A DNA stretch of 64,000 nucleotides from Diplocarpon mali (taxonomy: Eukaryota; Ascomycota; Leotiomycetes; Helotiales; Drepanopezizaceae), in assembly GCA_024741835.1 (NCBI GenBank), contig JAENRP010000055.1, forward strand, positions 134,011 to 198,010. The letters run 5' to 3'. Shown here piece by piece: positions 1 through 12,030 of the stretch. The stretch's first letter is position 1. The number at the start of each line of letters is the position of its first letter. Both the position numbers and the translations under genes were made by a program. The notes below the pieces were generated by a model. It saw nothing but the letters and a program-made list of their open reading frames with translations. It was not told the origin of the DNA and did not search any database.

Positions 1-283
1 TCTCGCCGTCTCTAAGTTGAACTGTGAGGATGACAGGTGCGGCTGCAAGCTCGTCTTCGATTCGAATGACTGAGGGAAAGGCTACTGGCACATCATTGAT
101 GGAGAGACAAGCCATACTGCCTTGCCGGAGGATCTGACGATTCTTGATGAGATAGGCTTCTCGCTTCTGGCGATCCAGCTCCTGGAGACCGGGCAGTACG
201 TCCTTGCACGAGGGTCTGATGGCCCGTGGATGCCGCTTCCTCTCAAAACCAAGCTCCAGCCCGTGGAACGAAAGGTCTGCCAT
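1..283 (-). CDS. N-terminal part of an unrecognised protein, cut by window edge
   Basis: An open frame runs on the minus strand from an ATG at 281-283 to the window edge without a stop, giving the first 94 residues. The start context is MADLSFHGLELGFERKR. The frame is rich in charged residues and reads like normal protein with no low-complexity tracts. I do not recognise the family, and no catalytic motif is visible in this piece. No signal peptide or membrane segment is seen. The rest of the gene lies to the left of the window. A competing frame on the same strand (to position 318) uses a non-ATG start and has odd composition. Confidence 0.5.
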   Translation of the reverse strand, partial: MADLSFHGLELGFERKRHPRAIRPSCKDVLPGLQELDRQKREAYLIKNRQILRQGSMACLSINDVPVAFPSVIRIEDELAAAPVILTVQLRDGE

Positions 284-1065
284 CGTAACTCCTTTGTGAC
301 GACGGCTCGCAGAACCAACCGGGATCCTCATCTCTTCTCCAATTCCACCCCGCATGCTGTTCCGGTCAGCATTTTCGTGGTATGATGACTGACGTGCGGT
401 AGGTATCCTGATGATATACGAGGCTTGTAGGATATCATGCGCGAAGAACTCACCAGCCGAACCTGTCGATAGTAGATATCAGCTCGGCTTACGCTTGGAA
501 GCAGGCTTGCGCGCCACTATACTTTCGCCCCGGCGAGTTCCAAAGGCGTTGGCGCGGCGTCCTCGGCCCCGCTTATCTTCTAGCGAATGTCAACAGCGTA
601 AGCAGCAGGTAGCTGCAACCTCGTCGTTTTCGTATCGCTGCCTCGGCCACCAAGCCGAGATAGGATGTCGTCAACACAGTAGGCCGTGGGATATCCTCTC
701 CGAATATGACGGGGTTTGCCCAAGAACTTCCGCCTCCCTTTCTCGTCAGCGGGATGTTTGTTTTGTAGAGGAAGAATGAAGGATTGGAAAGGCTGTGGTT
801 TGTGATACTCGCTGCTACGGACCTGGAATGGGACAACGCGCGACTATATACGGTTTTCTCCGTGGACAGCTGTTTAGACGAGGCGAGAGGCGAGCAGGGT
901 CGAGGGGATGGATGGGGGGGGTCGAGCTCGCGAAAGCTCATGTCGGAAATCCTACTTTTGAGATTGTGGGGTAGGGGTAAGAGACTTAGGGGTGGGATAG
1001 CAGAGGGATAAGGTCTAGTCGTAGTGGCGTGACCTTGATACTGACGCGGTTTGGAATAAACGCTT

Positions 1066-1432
1066 AGTATATGGAGAGCGCTAGGGAGTATATGAAATCT
1101 GATTTACATATCAACTACTCCTACCTACGTTGCTCTTTTTATGTAATTAGTTAATCTCTACAACTTGGCTCAGTTGCTCTTCTGATATTTCGAGGTTGAA
1201 GACCAAGATACCGTAGTCACGTCACATGGCCCTTATACCGAGCTATTTTATGATAAATACTAAGTATATAGACTAACGCCGGGTTCCCTGTGATGCCTGT
1301 TTTACATATTAATTCTCACCTAGTCCGCCCCGATTGTCCATTTAATCAATCTCCATGGCATAGCTGAGCTGCTCTTCCAATGTTTCGAGTTTCAAGATCA
1401 GGATACCAACCTCATAAGGCCTCATACCCATC
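1066..1432 (-). repeat. Decayed duplication of the 3' end of the neighbouring hydrolase-like gene
   Basis: The segment about 1066-1232 resembles about 1262-1432, which holds the stop codon and last 30 or so codons of the gene ending at 1342, plus its downstream flank. Matching landmarks are CTTAGTATAT versus CTAAGTATAT, TTTACATAT in both, and TGCTCTTCTGATATTTCGAG versus TGCTCTTCCAATGTTTCGAG. The outer copy has lost the coding frame. The rest of 284-1341 shows no supported gene; it must hold the promoter of the edge gene and the 3' flank of the hydrolase-like gene. Confidence 0.6.
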
Positions 1433-3208
1433 GTGTGAAGAAGCCTGCCGTTCAAGATCCATTCCGATGCTCCGTACAACACCTCCACTGAGGTGGCAAT
1501 TGCGGGCAGCACAAACGAGACCAGCGTACTAATATCGCGATTTTCGCTAGCAAACGCAACCAACATCTTCCCGTCTACAATCCAGGCACTCACGTCTACT
1601 TTCGGCTGTCCTAAGACGGACGGCTTGACCGCGTTCGCCCCGAACAGAAAGCCCCTGACAGCCTCGCTCTGGAAGACCTGCCCCAGCTTCCCGCTCCTGA
1701 CGTTAATATCCGGTTTGCTCGGGTACAGCCAGTACGTCAGCCCCTTGGCGTTGTGGTTCACCGCCAACACCATCATGTTCTCGACCTCGTCGGCGGTCGG
1801 CACGTTACTCCAGTACGGATTGTCGGCGAATGCCTGGATGACCGCCCACGTCGGCTTGCTTCCTTGGCCTTGGATGTTGTCCTGGTAGCTTTGGAGGTCG
1901 TCGAGGCGGGTCGCTACGTCGGTGAGCTTCCCTACGCAATTGTCGCAACCGCAATCGCCGTACGTGGTGTTGCAGGGCGTTTCCCAGTGGGAGCACCACG
2001 TGGGGTTGATGCCGACCGGGTAGGCATCTTCGTAAATGATGTCGGCGCCGGAGCTGTACTCGGCGTAGTGGTAGTTCTGGCAGTTCAGGGCTAGCGATAC
2101 GGGGTGGTATGGGTCGAGCTCGCGAAGCTGCTTGTAGGCGCGCGACGTTGAATCGAGTGGATAGCTCCATCCGTCGGGTTCGTCGGCTGTTCGCCGAGTT
2201 AGTCATCGCAGCTGGTGGTCTCGCCGGGCCTTACCTGTATACCACATCAGCAGCGTGGTTCGATTCTTCCACTGCTCAACCTGCTGAGACAACCGAGCAG
2301 GATTCTGGAAAGCAAAGCGGAACTCGTACACATTGAAGAGGTTGAGCTCGTCCATCTTATCCCAGTACTGAGCGAACTCGGCAACGGGGTAGGTCTGGTC
2401 TGGCAAGCCTTGGTCGGGGACGATGCTGAGAGTGTTGAACCCTTCGGAAGCATAGGCCTGGAGGTTATGGAAGCTGATGTCCGAGGGGGTGAGATGTTTC
2501 CCATCGCCGTAGCCTCCATTGGGGAATATGCTGTACCACCCCGACCACTGGTTGCGTGCGTTCTGAACATACAGGCCCCCGAACAGGTTGTCAATCTTGA
2601 CGGCACTTCCGAAATCGCGCGAGGGCAGGACGTAGAGCTCGGTGGAAGCCGCGTAGGTCTGCTGGCCATCAGGAGAGGCGCCGCGTATCGAGACTGCATA
2701 TGGTTGGAGGCGTGGTGGGAAGGACGAGAGCGAGAAACCGACTATATTGGCCGACGAGTTGACTGGAACGGAGCTGGATGCCAGGAGCGCACCAGACTCG
2801 TCGCTGAAGATGTCGAATTTCAGCTTGGTCAAGGGCTCTGAGCCAGATGTCCGGTCTTTTGGGGGCGCGTATGGCTGGCCAAAGTAATGAGAGAGGGTAG
2901 CATCGACAATGAATTCTCCCGACTGGTCACTCTCCAGGAAGATCGAGTAGCGGGGCTGCACCTTGAGGTAGAGCATCGCAGACTCTCTCCGCACTGGAAA
3001 TTGAAACTGGCCTCCAGGGTCAACGGCAGCATTCCTGGACGAACATCAGCACGACTCCCGCGACTTATATAAGATTGTGCACCGACTGCTTCATGTATGC
3101 CTTTCCGCACCAAGTCTCGACACCCGCCGCGGGAGGGTTAAATGCTGTAGCTCGAGAGATCGAGAGGAGAATCGACAGTCCCGCCGAGCAGAGGGATTGT
3201 AGCCGCAT
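1342..3208 (-). CDS. Secreted TIM-barrel glycoside-hydrolase-like protein
   Basis: Predicted 580-residue protein from three exons (3208-3083, 3006-2235, 2186-1342) whose lengths sum to a whole reading frame. Residues 1-22 (MRLQSLCSAG..ISRATA) are a typical signal peptide. An N-terminal beta-rich part of about 200 residues is followed by a barrel-like region with WSGWYSIFPNGGYGDG, LMWYTADEPDG and a later IIYEDAYP. The ADEP acidic pair sits where retaining TIM-barrel glycosidases carry a catalytic acid; that role is inference. A short Cys-rich loop (CSHWETPC..CGCDNC) suggests extracellular disulfides. The 48-bp intron at 2187-2234 has a CTAAC branch site. The first intron is less certain: the stretch it removes also reads NAAVDPGG in the frame leading into FQFP, which looks protein-like, yet the alternative acceptor before it is out of frame. 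Substrate unknown. Confidence 0.7.
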
Positions 3209-6094
3209 CCTGGCCCGTATCTGCAAGATCTCCTTCGAGGGCAGAGAGGCGACGGCGGGGGAGATTCGACGACGCAGAAACCGACTGGTGAGTGCTCCTG
3301 ACCCTCGAGCTGCTCGTCCCCATTATATAGTCGATTCGCGCCATCAGGTCCAGGTCCAGGTCCGATATACAAGAATATCCCGCTCGCATCCTGGTGGCGC
3401 GAGGCATGGCTTTCCCATGATGGTGGTGAGTCAGGAGAATCCCGACAGTGAGGTGGTTATTCTAAAAATGCCAGGCCCAGTCTCGAACCCAAGTGGGAGA
3501 AGAAATTCGTATAATTGGTCCCACGTGACCAGCTCCCGAGAATCCTGCCGCCTCTCGAAGATAGTCACGTGATCAACAAAGTAGCCTATCTTCGTTCCAA
3601 GGCCTTACCACGTTGACTTGGTAGATGTCAAGAATGAAGGTCCTTGGATCAAGTCGCCCGGTCTACTCGTGCTTCTCTCCCTTTTTTTCGTGCCTCTTGA
3701 GTCGCTGTGTAGAATGCCGCCTGCAAGTCCTCTTTGGCCGAACATCATCATCTGATCTACATAGCGCCCAAGGAAGCACAATAGTCATCTATAATCAGCA
3801 AACGACATTTGAACACAGCAGAGCCACACGGGCAGTTGGATACGTAAGAGTAATTCTTGCTATTGTTGAATCTGACCCAACTCCGCTACACGAATCTCCC
3901 GATTAGAGTCTTCAGAGGCATATTTAGAATGGTCTCGTCCTGGTCTGGCGGTTCCTGCAGGATTTCCTATCCGGATCCGCAACCACATGTACAGGACTAA
4001 TGCGACGTTGACGACAACTTCAGGGCTCATCCGCCCGCGACACATAAGCTTCTTCGGAGTCTGATGGAACCTCGTCGGGTTACATATCTCTCTTGACGGA
4101 TTTCAGTTGGTTTGTCGCGAGTCTGTCTACAACACGAGGCGGGGTAGCCTCGCCATACTGTGACGATCTGTATAGCTGAGCGCCTCTGCGGGTGACAGTC
4201 TTCCCAAACATGGCGCAAGATTGAGATGAATGCTCCCCAGACGCGGCGGCTTTCCTTCACTCATCTATGCTCATGCCATCAATCACGCTGCGCGCTTCAC
4301 GTGATCTGCACGTGACTCTTGCTCGAATAAAGGCCCCTCAATTTCCCTTCCGCAAGCTTCTGGCAATCATCGCAATGAACTTTGTGTCTTGGATGAAAAC
4401 GGTTTTGACAAAATCCAAACCAATATTCAAGACTTGTTCCTGCCAGCCAGCCGGTTGAGAAGCCTTCAAGCAACCAGCGTCCTGAGCACCGAAAGGCAAC
4501 TGTACTTAGCTCAAGGAGGGTTGAGCTGAAACGAACGAACTGTAGATACTACGTTGGCGGGGTGTAATAGATTCAGGTAATGTTCGGACGATTCTGGTTT
4601 GTCGTTCTTGGGTGATGTATACTCTTCATCCAGCGATTACAGTATCGGAGTGTGAGTAAGGGACAGTAGAAAGTTGGAGATAAGCCAGGTTGAATAAGTG
4701 GGGAGCAAGTCACTTTAGTAGCTACTGCAGTAAGATTGAAACTACCAAGGAGCTTCACTTGAACTAGCCTCTAGAGGGCTTGTATTTACAGTGTATTTTA
4801 TATTTACTATTTCAATTCCAAAAAGGGCCTGATGTTATTGAAATTCAAAGTGGAAAGTTCATCGTGCTATATGTTAGCTAATCCAACCTTATCACTACGC
4901 TTTTACGGCTCTTATTCATATACACCCTCTGGCAAGAGATATCTCTTACTGGTTTTTTTTAGAAAAAATAAACAAAAGAGCTGCTTCGATAATCAAATTA
5001 TACAAATACTTACATATACTTACCTTTCAATACGCTACTAATGAGTCACTTAGGTAACAGAGAACAGTGAGTAGATGAATTTTAGACAATAGATTTGAGG
5101 AGCAAAAGGCACGTAATGATAGCTTGACGTTCCCATAGCGAAATGATTTTACCTTGAAGGCTTAGAAGTTAACTGTCATCAATGTGACTATCCAAGTACG
5201 TACGTAATAGATAGATCATATGTTTGGTATTCTCTGGTAAAAATCAAGACAATCCAAACAAAACTTTACATCAGCTTCATATCCTTGAATCTATTATGCT
5301 CATTACAAAGAGAGATTGCTGGTGATTATCTAGTTTTGCTTCAAATGTAGACTTTGCTGCAAGAATGCATTTCATATGTTTGTCACATGACTTAGGACAG
5401 TGCCAAGGAGGCACTTACCTTAAATAGCTCTTAGTTAGAGAGCTCTCTTAGACCTTAAGACAACTAACTATCGTCGTATGCAACTCATAATTTCTCGTGC
5501 ACTCTTCTAGTTTACTATTACGTTCACTATCAGAGCATCTCCTTACCAAAGATTTGACTTCTGAACAAGAGGAACAGGGAGATACTAATTTCATAGCATT
5601 AAACTAGCTATGTTGAGCCGGGCTGATAGACTAATAGCAGGCGCAATTCAGTTAACAAAGCAGTCAATTATCAGGTATTAAATTTAGCCAAGACCAACTG
5701 CAGTTAGTTCAGTTCTTGGCCAAGATGGGAATCATTTCACTGCACAGGATACTAATCGCACATACGTTCAACTTGCAATCGCTTGTTTGAGCATGGCTTT
5801 TAAAATCGATTTTGATAAGTTATTGCCTTGTATCTGCTAATATTCACTGCTGTATCGTTTGATCGGCGGGATCACTACCGTGCACATCCTTAGCGGTATG
5901 AAAATAGTTTTCAGATTGCACTAGAATATTCAGAGTTGACCTCGCAACTTGGGGCCCTCAACGCCTTACGCTTTTGACCGCGTCCAGTCAGAGGTTTTAA
6001 AGAGAGTATTTACAGATATCATAGCGGCTATAAGCAATCACACGTGCGACGTGTTTTGACAAGGAAAAAAAAAAAAACCAAGAAAAGGAAATGC
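3209..6094. other. Intergenic, AT-rich from about 4.55 kb
   Basis: Upstream region of the hydrolase-like gene and downstream flank of the FAD oxidase gene. The part 3209-4500 has ordinary composition; only short unsupported frames occur (3625-3906, 4027-4260). From about 4550 to 6000 the sequence is AT-rich with stops in all frames, like mutated repeat DNA. A short GGTCCA-type repeat lies near 3346-3362. No RNA gene was seen. Confidence 0.5.
3522..3571. promoter_or_regulatory. Pair of CACGTG E-boxes upstream of the hydrolase-like gene
   Basis: CACGTG occurs at 3522-3527 and 3566-3571, about 315-365 bp upstream of the ATG at 3208. E-boxes bind bHLH factors in fungi. Two sites 44 bp apart is suggestive, but a functional role here is inference. 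Confidence 0.3.
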
Positions 6095-7792
6095 TCAGAT
6101 ACCAAGCTTGAAGCCTCCCCAGCTCAGCTTGCTGAAGACCTGCAGCGGATCGTAGGCGGCGCGGATCTCCTTCATCCTCTGCAGGTTCTCCTTCGGTAAG
6201 CCGGCAAACCCGTCCTGGAACTCCCCGGCGTCGCCCATGTACATGAAATCGTGTGCCAGGCCGGCATCTTCGTTCTCCTTGTGCCAGTAGTCCATGAATT
6301 CCCGCGCCCATTCGGTCATACGGGAGTCGTCGGCCTGGTTCTGCCAGCTGGTGGAGAGCTGCCAGACTAGAATCGGCGTTAGGATGAGGTCAAAGTTTGA
6401 TTAGGAAGGGGGAACGCACTCATCAGATCCTGGTTGTCGTCCAATCCCCAAGTGTTGCCCATGCCGTTTTCCTTGGCAACCGTCATGCTGCTTTTTGAGA
6501 CGATGTTGAGGACAAAAGTCGGAGCGAGACCCTCGACATCTTCGACATCCTTCACCGCCAGCTTCCAAGCTTCGAAGATCTTGTTCAGCTGGGGTTTGTC
6601 GAGGAGCATTGTCTTGTGAGCAAACTGAACACTGCTTCTCGTTAGCATTCGAAGTGAAGTGGCCCGGGCGAGTCTTACCGGAACATCTGGTTCGGGGTTT
6701 CTTTGTCACTGTGCCAGTCGATCGGAGCCATGACCTTGTTGATTGCAAAGCTTGACTTGATCGCCGAGTAATGGGCGAATCGCGACGGTGGGGATTCCGT
6801 GCCCTCTTGGACGCCGAGAACCAACGCCGAGAACTTTTTAGTCGTTACGTTGTACGCGGCGGTGACCACAGACCCTGCGGCGATGTCTGGCGTGTTGCTG
6901 ATGGTCATGTCGACCGTCGCGTTGATCCAGGCCGGGATCTCGGGTTCTTCAAACCTCTGCATGGTTGTGCTGATCTGCGGGATGGGGTATGCCTTCATGG
7001 TGAACTTTGTGACGATGCCATAGTTGCTGGCTCCGCCCTTCAGTGCCCAGAAGAGCTTGGGATGCGATTTGGCGCTGGCGACAACCTGGGTTCCGTTTCC
7101 TAGAACGACGTCGTAGCTGAGGACCTGGTCCATGGTGAAACCATACTTGTTGATCAGGTAGTGGAAACCTCCGAGCAAGGTCAGACCCGAGGCGCCGATA
7201 GTCTTGAGACGGCCCCCTATCGTGTACAGGCCGTGGGGTGCGAGAGCTTCGTAGACGTCGACCCACCTGGCGCCCGGGCCGAATTCTATACTCGAACTAT
7301 CGTTGGCGACCTTGGTGTTGACCATCTTGTAGAGCGCCAGCGTCACGCCGCCATCTATGCTGTTGGACCCAGGGTACTATCACAGTGTCAGGGACGGGCC
7401 GTCTGGGGGAGAATTCGATTGCTACATACGTTCATGTGCCCTCCTGCCCGGATGGCAAACTGGGCCCCGCAAGATGTGAGTATTCTGACTGCTGCTGCGA
7501 CCTGAGCCGCCGTCTCGGGGACAAAGACACACGCGGGGGCGAGGTTGGATCGCCTGTCCCAGTAGTCGGTGCACTCAGCCGTGTAATTCTCGGACTCTGG
7601 AGTAACGAGCATGCTGTTATACGCCGAATTGAGCTGGTTGCAGGCGCAGGACGCGCCGACGGCGAGATCAGCAACTGTGAGGGATGTCGGAATGGAGGCA
7701 TTTTGCGCCTTGTGAACTTCCCGTGTCTGGCTGTACTCAGCGGAGGAGGCCGCGACCATGAAAACACCAGCAAGGAGGGCTTTGGAGAGCAT
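6095..7792 (-). CDS. Secreted FAD-linked oxidoreductase (berberine-bridge-enzyme-like)
   Basis: Predicted 514-residue flavoprotein from four exons (7792-7430, 7376-6679, 6631-6420, 6366-6095). Residues 1-18 (MLSKALLAGVFMVAASSA) form a signal peptide. The FAD_binding_4 fold is seen in the VPETAAQVAAAVRIL and IRAGGHMN segments, then IGGRLKTIGASGLTLLGG and VLGNGT. His119 of GGH is the residue that carries covalent FAD in this family. The second covalent anchor, a Cys found in bicovalent members, is absent from the IGGRLKTIG loop, so a single histidyl-FAD link is expected. The C-terminus (YDPLQVFSKLSWGGFKL) matches the BBE domain. Such enzymes oxidise sugars, alkaloids or secondary metabolites; the substrate cannot be told. 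Splice sites are canonical and the exons close in frame. It stands alone, with no biosynthetic cluster around it. Confidence 0.88.
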
Positions 7793-10700
7793 CTTGGAGT
7801 GATGTCAAGCGAATGTGAAAGGGGTGCAGCAGCCATGATGAGGGAGGGTAGGCCGGTTGATATAGTCGGCCGAGTTGAGGGTGAAGGTGAAGACGATGGT
7901 GACGGTGACGATGATCTGGGAGAAGGAGGCATAGCCTTGGAAAGCCAGCGTTAGAGCTTGAGTGTTGTCGTCGAACTGTCCGGGATTGATGCGAGATCAG
8001 CACCAGGTTCTCCATGCGAATTCTTCCAAACTTCGGCGCATGAAAATGAGGGATGTCGTGGTTGGGAAGACAGGAGACAGGAGACAAGGGAGTAGAGACA
8101 GTGCTTGCACGTGACATTTATCTATCAGCCGCATCAGCATCAGCGTCCGCATCTCTCCGCCCAAGTACGTGCGAGTATCAGCGCGGCTCGATGGCGCAGT
8201 CAGACCTTGAGGCTATTCGCACGCTCGTAGCTCTCCGAGGTACGTCTATCTCGCTCCCTGATCTCTCCATGTCAATTCCATTCTTCTTTGCCAGCGCCAG
8301 AAATCAAATCTGATGGTCATCTCGTCTTGTCACGTCACTGCTCGTAATCGCCCTTCGCACTCGGGTTCGGCCTTTGGAGCTCGGCCAGCACGTACCCGCC
8401 CTAGAAGACGAGTCAAGAGTCCTCTCCATGTCGGCAAGATCGAGATTGAAGCAGGAAGCTTGTATCAAGTCGTGTAGCTTATATTATTTGCCGAACCAGC
8501 ATTCTGGGCTGGGCCCTTGCGTCTCTTTGGGGGTGGGGGGGATGGGAGCTGCGAGCAGACAATAGCTACTCGCCCTGGCACCTATGAAGATCGGAACACG
8601 TGGAAAGCTGTCGTCCCGCGTGAATGGGATTTTTATATTTCTGATGTTATTTGGAGGTGTGGGTAGTAGCCGGCTCACCAACTATCTTGCTCGAGGCTCT
8701 ATCGATAAAGTTCTCTTATTTGCCTTCTTTCAAGTACGGTAACATAAATCATGCGCAGGACTGCGCTGGAAAGCAATGAGTTCTGACCACTCATCTAGGT
8801 GAGCCGCAACAAGTCGAGTCTCTACAAGTTCAAGGGCCAACCGAATTGTGACTGCGATGAAGTTGGGGCAAGTTTCCCTCTTTTTGGTGGCGGACGTTAT
8901 TTTATGCTTTTAGCTACTTGGCATTCGGAGTTTATACTTTAAATCACGACTCCCTCCAATCGGATGCTGAATTGCACTAAAACTGGGTCGGGACTGGAGG
9001 CTATATAAATAAGCTTATATAGGGGATGCAGCAACCATAGCAACTTGCACGATATAGAGCCCCTGTTTTTCCATGGAAGCTCTACGGAGCGCCAGCTAGT
9101 CACGCATCGTGGAAGTAGATTCTTGCGGATGTTTTAAAGTGTATCTCAAAGCTAATGGCTCTCAAAGACTAATAAGTGGGTTGACGATCCACGTGTCCGG
9201 GGAAGAAGAAGAGAAGAAGAAAAGAATATTCGGCGAGTCAGCCTCTCATCTCAGCCCTTAATGCAGATATTATCTATTATTGAGATCCAAAACATGCTCA
9301 GCTGGTATGGATCACACGAGAACACAGCAATGCAGACGGTTTCATCTATTCTCACCCGATCTTTCGGGTATATGCGGTCGATTCCATGTCCGCGACGCCT
9401 GTCAGAATGAGGCGGCCAAGACACTGGGATGCGAACTAGCTATTGCCGGGAGACGAGTCGGATAAAGTGCAGAGTAATCAAAGCTTCCATCTCGATTGTT
9501 TGCTTGCGGTGTGTTGTTACTTGGCCATATGTACCATCTCTTTCCCCTCCGCAGTTCTCGTTTGAAGTAGAGCTGTAGCTGGGGATTCCAGGAACTGGCT
9601 GGGAATCGACGTGCCGGAGGAACTCGGACGCAGAGGGGAAGAGTCAGACTAGAGCCCTCGTCAACGATCTGGGAGGCTTACTGCTCGCACTGATTTTGGC
9701 CGCGAAGAGTGTGAGATGCCATTGTTTTGAGGGCTAGCTGTAAGGGTCTAGTTCCAGCTGTTTCGTATTACAGTTCAAAGTCGGCTGGAAAAATGCTTAG
9801 TACTAGGAGCAAAAAGCTCGAGGAAGCTCGAGAAAAATTGCTAGTCTCAAACGCAACAGGAGGCGCCTTCATCCAGATTGGCCATACGCGTCTATTTGTC
9901 AACACAAGAAGCATAGCTAGTCAATCTGAGAGGGTAGAGCCTGACGCGGATTGCGGCGGTTTGAGTCTCGGGAGGCGGGAAACAGTGGAGCAACACACGG
10001 GTCCTAATACAAAACGCGGGTTAAATGAGGTTAAAAGATGATCCACAGCATTCGAGCTTGGCAAGGCTACATCTGAGTAACTTAAGGTTTCGAATGTCTA
10101 GTTGAAGTTTGACTTTAGATTTCGGGCTGAATGTCTTTATACTGTGGTGCAGGGATGAAGTGTTGCCTCTCGTCTTTGGCAAAGACCTATCACGAACTAG
10201 ACTTAGTGGTAATAATTCAGTTACAAGTTTGTACTAACCATTCCCTATCTATAAGTACATATATTTTACAGTTCAGTAAACTGGTCCTCAGTTTTACTAA
10301 CAACTCTATGATGCTTTAGTATGCTCCTGATTGGTTTTATAAGCTTACTTGTCCTTGATATTCAATTCTGCTATGGATAACGCAGAACACTACATGGAGA
10401 TTAGTTGAATTGTTACTTGACTAGGCTTAGACTACTCCTCCCTTGTTGACTAGGGACAACACTTAACAGCTGTACCTCGGTAGTCACCATAACAAGGGTA
10501 TATCATCGGTTAAAATCAAGCCTAGTAGACCTGCAGCGCTGCTGTGCTAGACTATTCCAATCAGGTTGTTCTAGAATGACTAACCGGCTTTTTTACATGT
10601 ATAATGTTGAAAATTTTTGTTAAAATTGTCTTTATGTCACAGACCCCAAAACAACATAATAGCTTACTTCCAGGGAGAGTTGAAGTGGTTCACGACCGCT

Positions 10701-11031
10701 CCGCCTACTAGCAAAACGCTCGATGTGATCAAACTAAGAGCCACCATCGGCGAGAGAGGCGTGTCCTGGAATCGAGAACCCGAGGCGACTCTTTTTGTCT
10801 AGGCACCTTCTGGAGAACGTACTCGCCCGAGGCCTGGAGGGAATAACTGTCGACTGAGGTACGGGTTAGTTAAACTCTTGTCTGAGGAATCGGGAACCAA
10901 GGGTACATCGGGTGGATAGTGAAGATACACAGAGCTTTTGACTGGTTTCTATTTGTGTATAAAAATACAGTACAGCGTTTCCCGTTCGTGCTACATGGTT
11001 TAGAACTAATACAGCACGTGAAAAGGGAAAA

Positions 11032-11106
11032 AATGTGGGTTGGAATGTTTATATATGCTTTCACGTGGAAATGTGGGTTGGAATGTTTACATATGCTTTC
11101 ACGTGG
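11032..11106. repeat. 37-bp tandem duplication
   Basis: Two adjacent copies begin AATGTGGGTTGGAATGTTTA and end TGCTTTCACGTGG (11032-11068 and 11069-11106), almost identical. Confidence 0.85.
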
Positions 11107-11867
11107 TTTTGTCACACCTGCGACCTGCTATGCCGAGTATCTCTAATTATTCAATCTTGGCTCTGTTTGAACGCCAGGGCTCAGTACAAGGTCTGGGTTC
11201 TACTCATCGCAGGCCAAACAGACGCAATATTATTTTTATTTCCAGGGGCCTTATGGTAATATTGCAAAGCTGGAGCGTATTTTTATGATTTTATTTGGCC
11301 TGCGATTCGCGGTAATCTTGATATCATTTCACTTTGGCCTCACGACTTCGGAGTCTATCAAGGTCCGGAGAATGGACAACGGCTCGTGGACGAGGGAGAA
11401 TAGCTGACGGTTGAAGTACGGAGCAGAGCTATCATGGTCAAATGTCAACCTGTCTTCTTAGTATCGGATCTTCTTTATCGCGCATCAAGTGTAACAGAAA
11501 ACTCGACTTCATTTACCGCTGTCTCGAGATGCCCTCTAGGACTATTCTAGGCTCTTGATCATCCGGCAATCTTCAGATTCCCAGGGCTAACACGGTGTCG
11601 GTTTACAGGTACCCAGGGACTCCCTTGACACGATTTCGGGCTTCCCGGACGAAGTCAATTAGAGAACAAGTTGTCAAGCCTCAGTTAGACAGAAGTTGAA
11701 TCACGCTTCTCCAAGGTCAACCCCGCTTGTTGTCACTGTCTTCCATGAATTTCAATCGTAGACCGATCAGCTTCCCTGTTACCGATATAACCGTCAGTGG
11801 CGTACGGTGGTCGCATAAGATCGGGAGCCAAGCTTTCAAACCACTCTCAAACATGGCTGCCAAGGGG

Positions 11868-12030
11868 GAGGCGACGACTCAACACCTGTCCGCGGTGTCT
11901 CGTCCGAACCTATAGATTCTGTAGAAGTGTTTGCAGAGCCAGGATTGAGTCCTCTCGACTGCGAAATACCAACCCCCAAGTTGGACCAAGCTGTTACTCT
12001 TCAGAAGCTTTACTTAAAAACCTCTGCTAA
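11868..12030 (+). repeat. Relic repeat, copy A (partner at 23048-23220)
   Basis: Contains GGCGACGACTCAACA, CGGTGTCTC, AGATTCTGTAGA, GAGTCCTCTCGACTGCGAAA and CCCAAGTTGGA. The same landmarks occur in the same order 11 kb away at 23048-23220. The two copies are clearly related but diverged. The frame here is interrupted. Probably a remnant of a transposon-borne or repeated gene. Confidence 0.6.
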
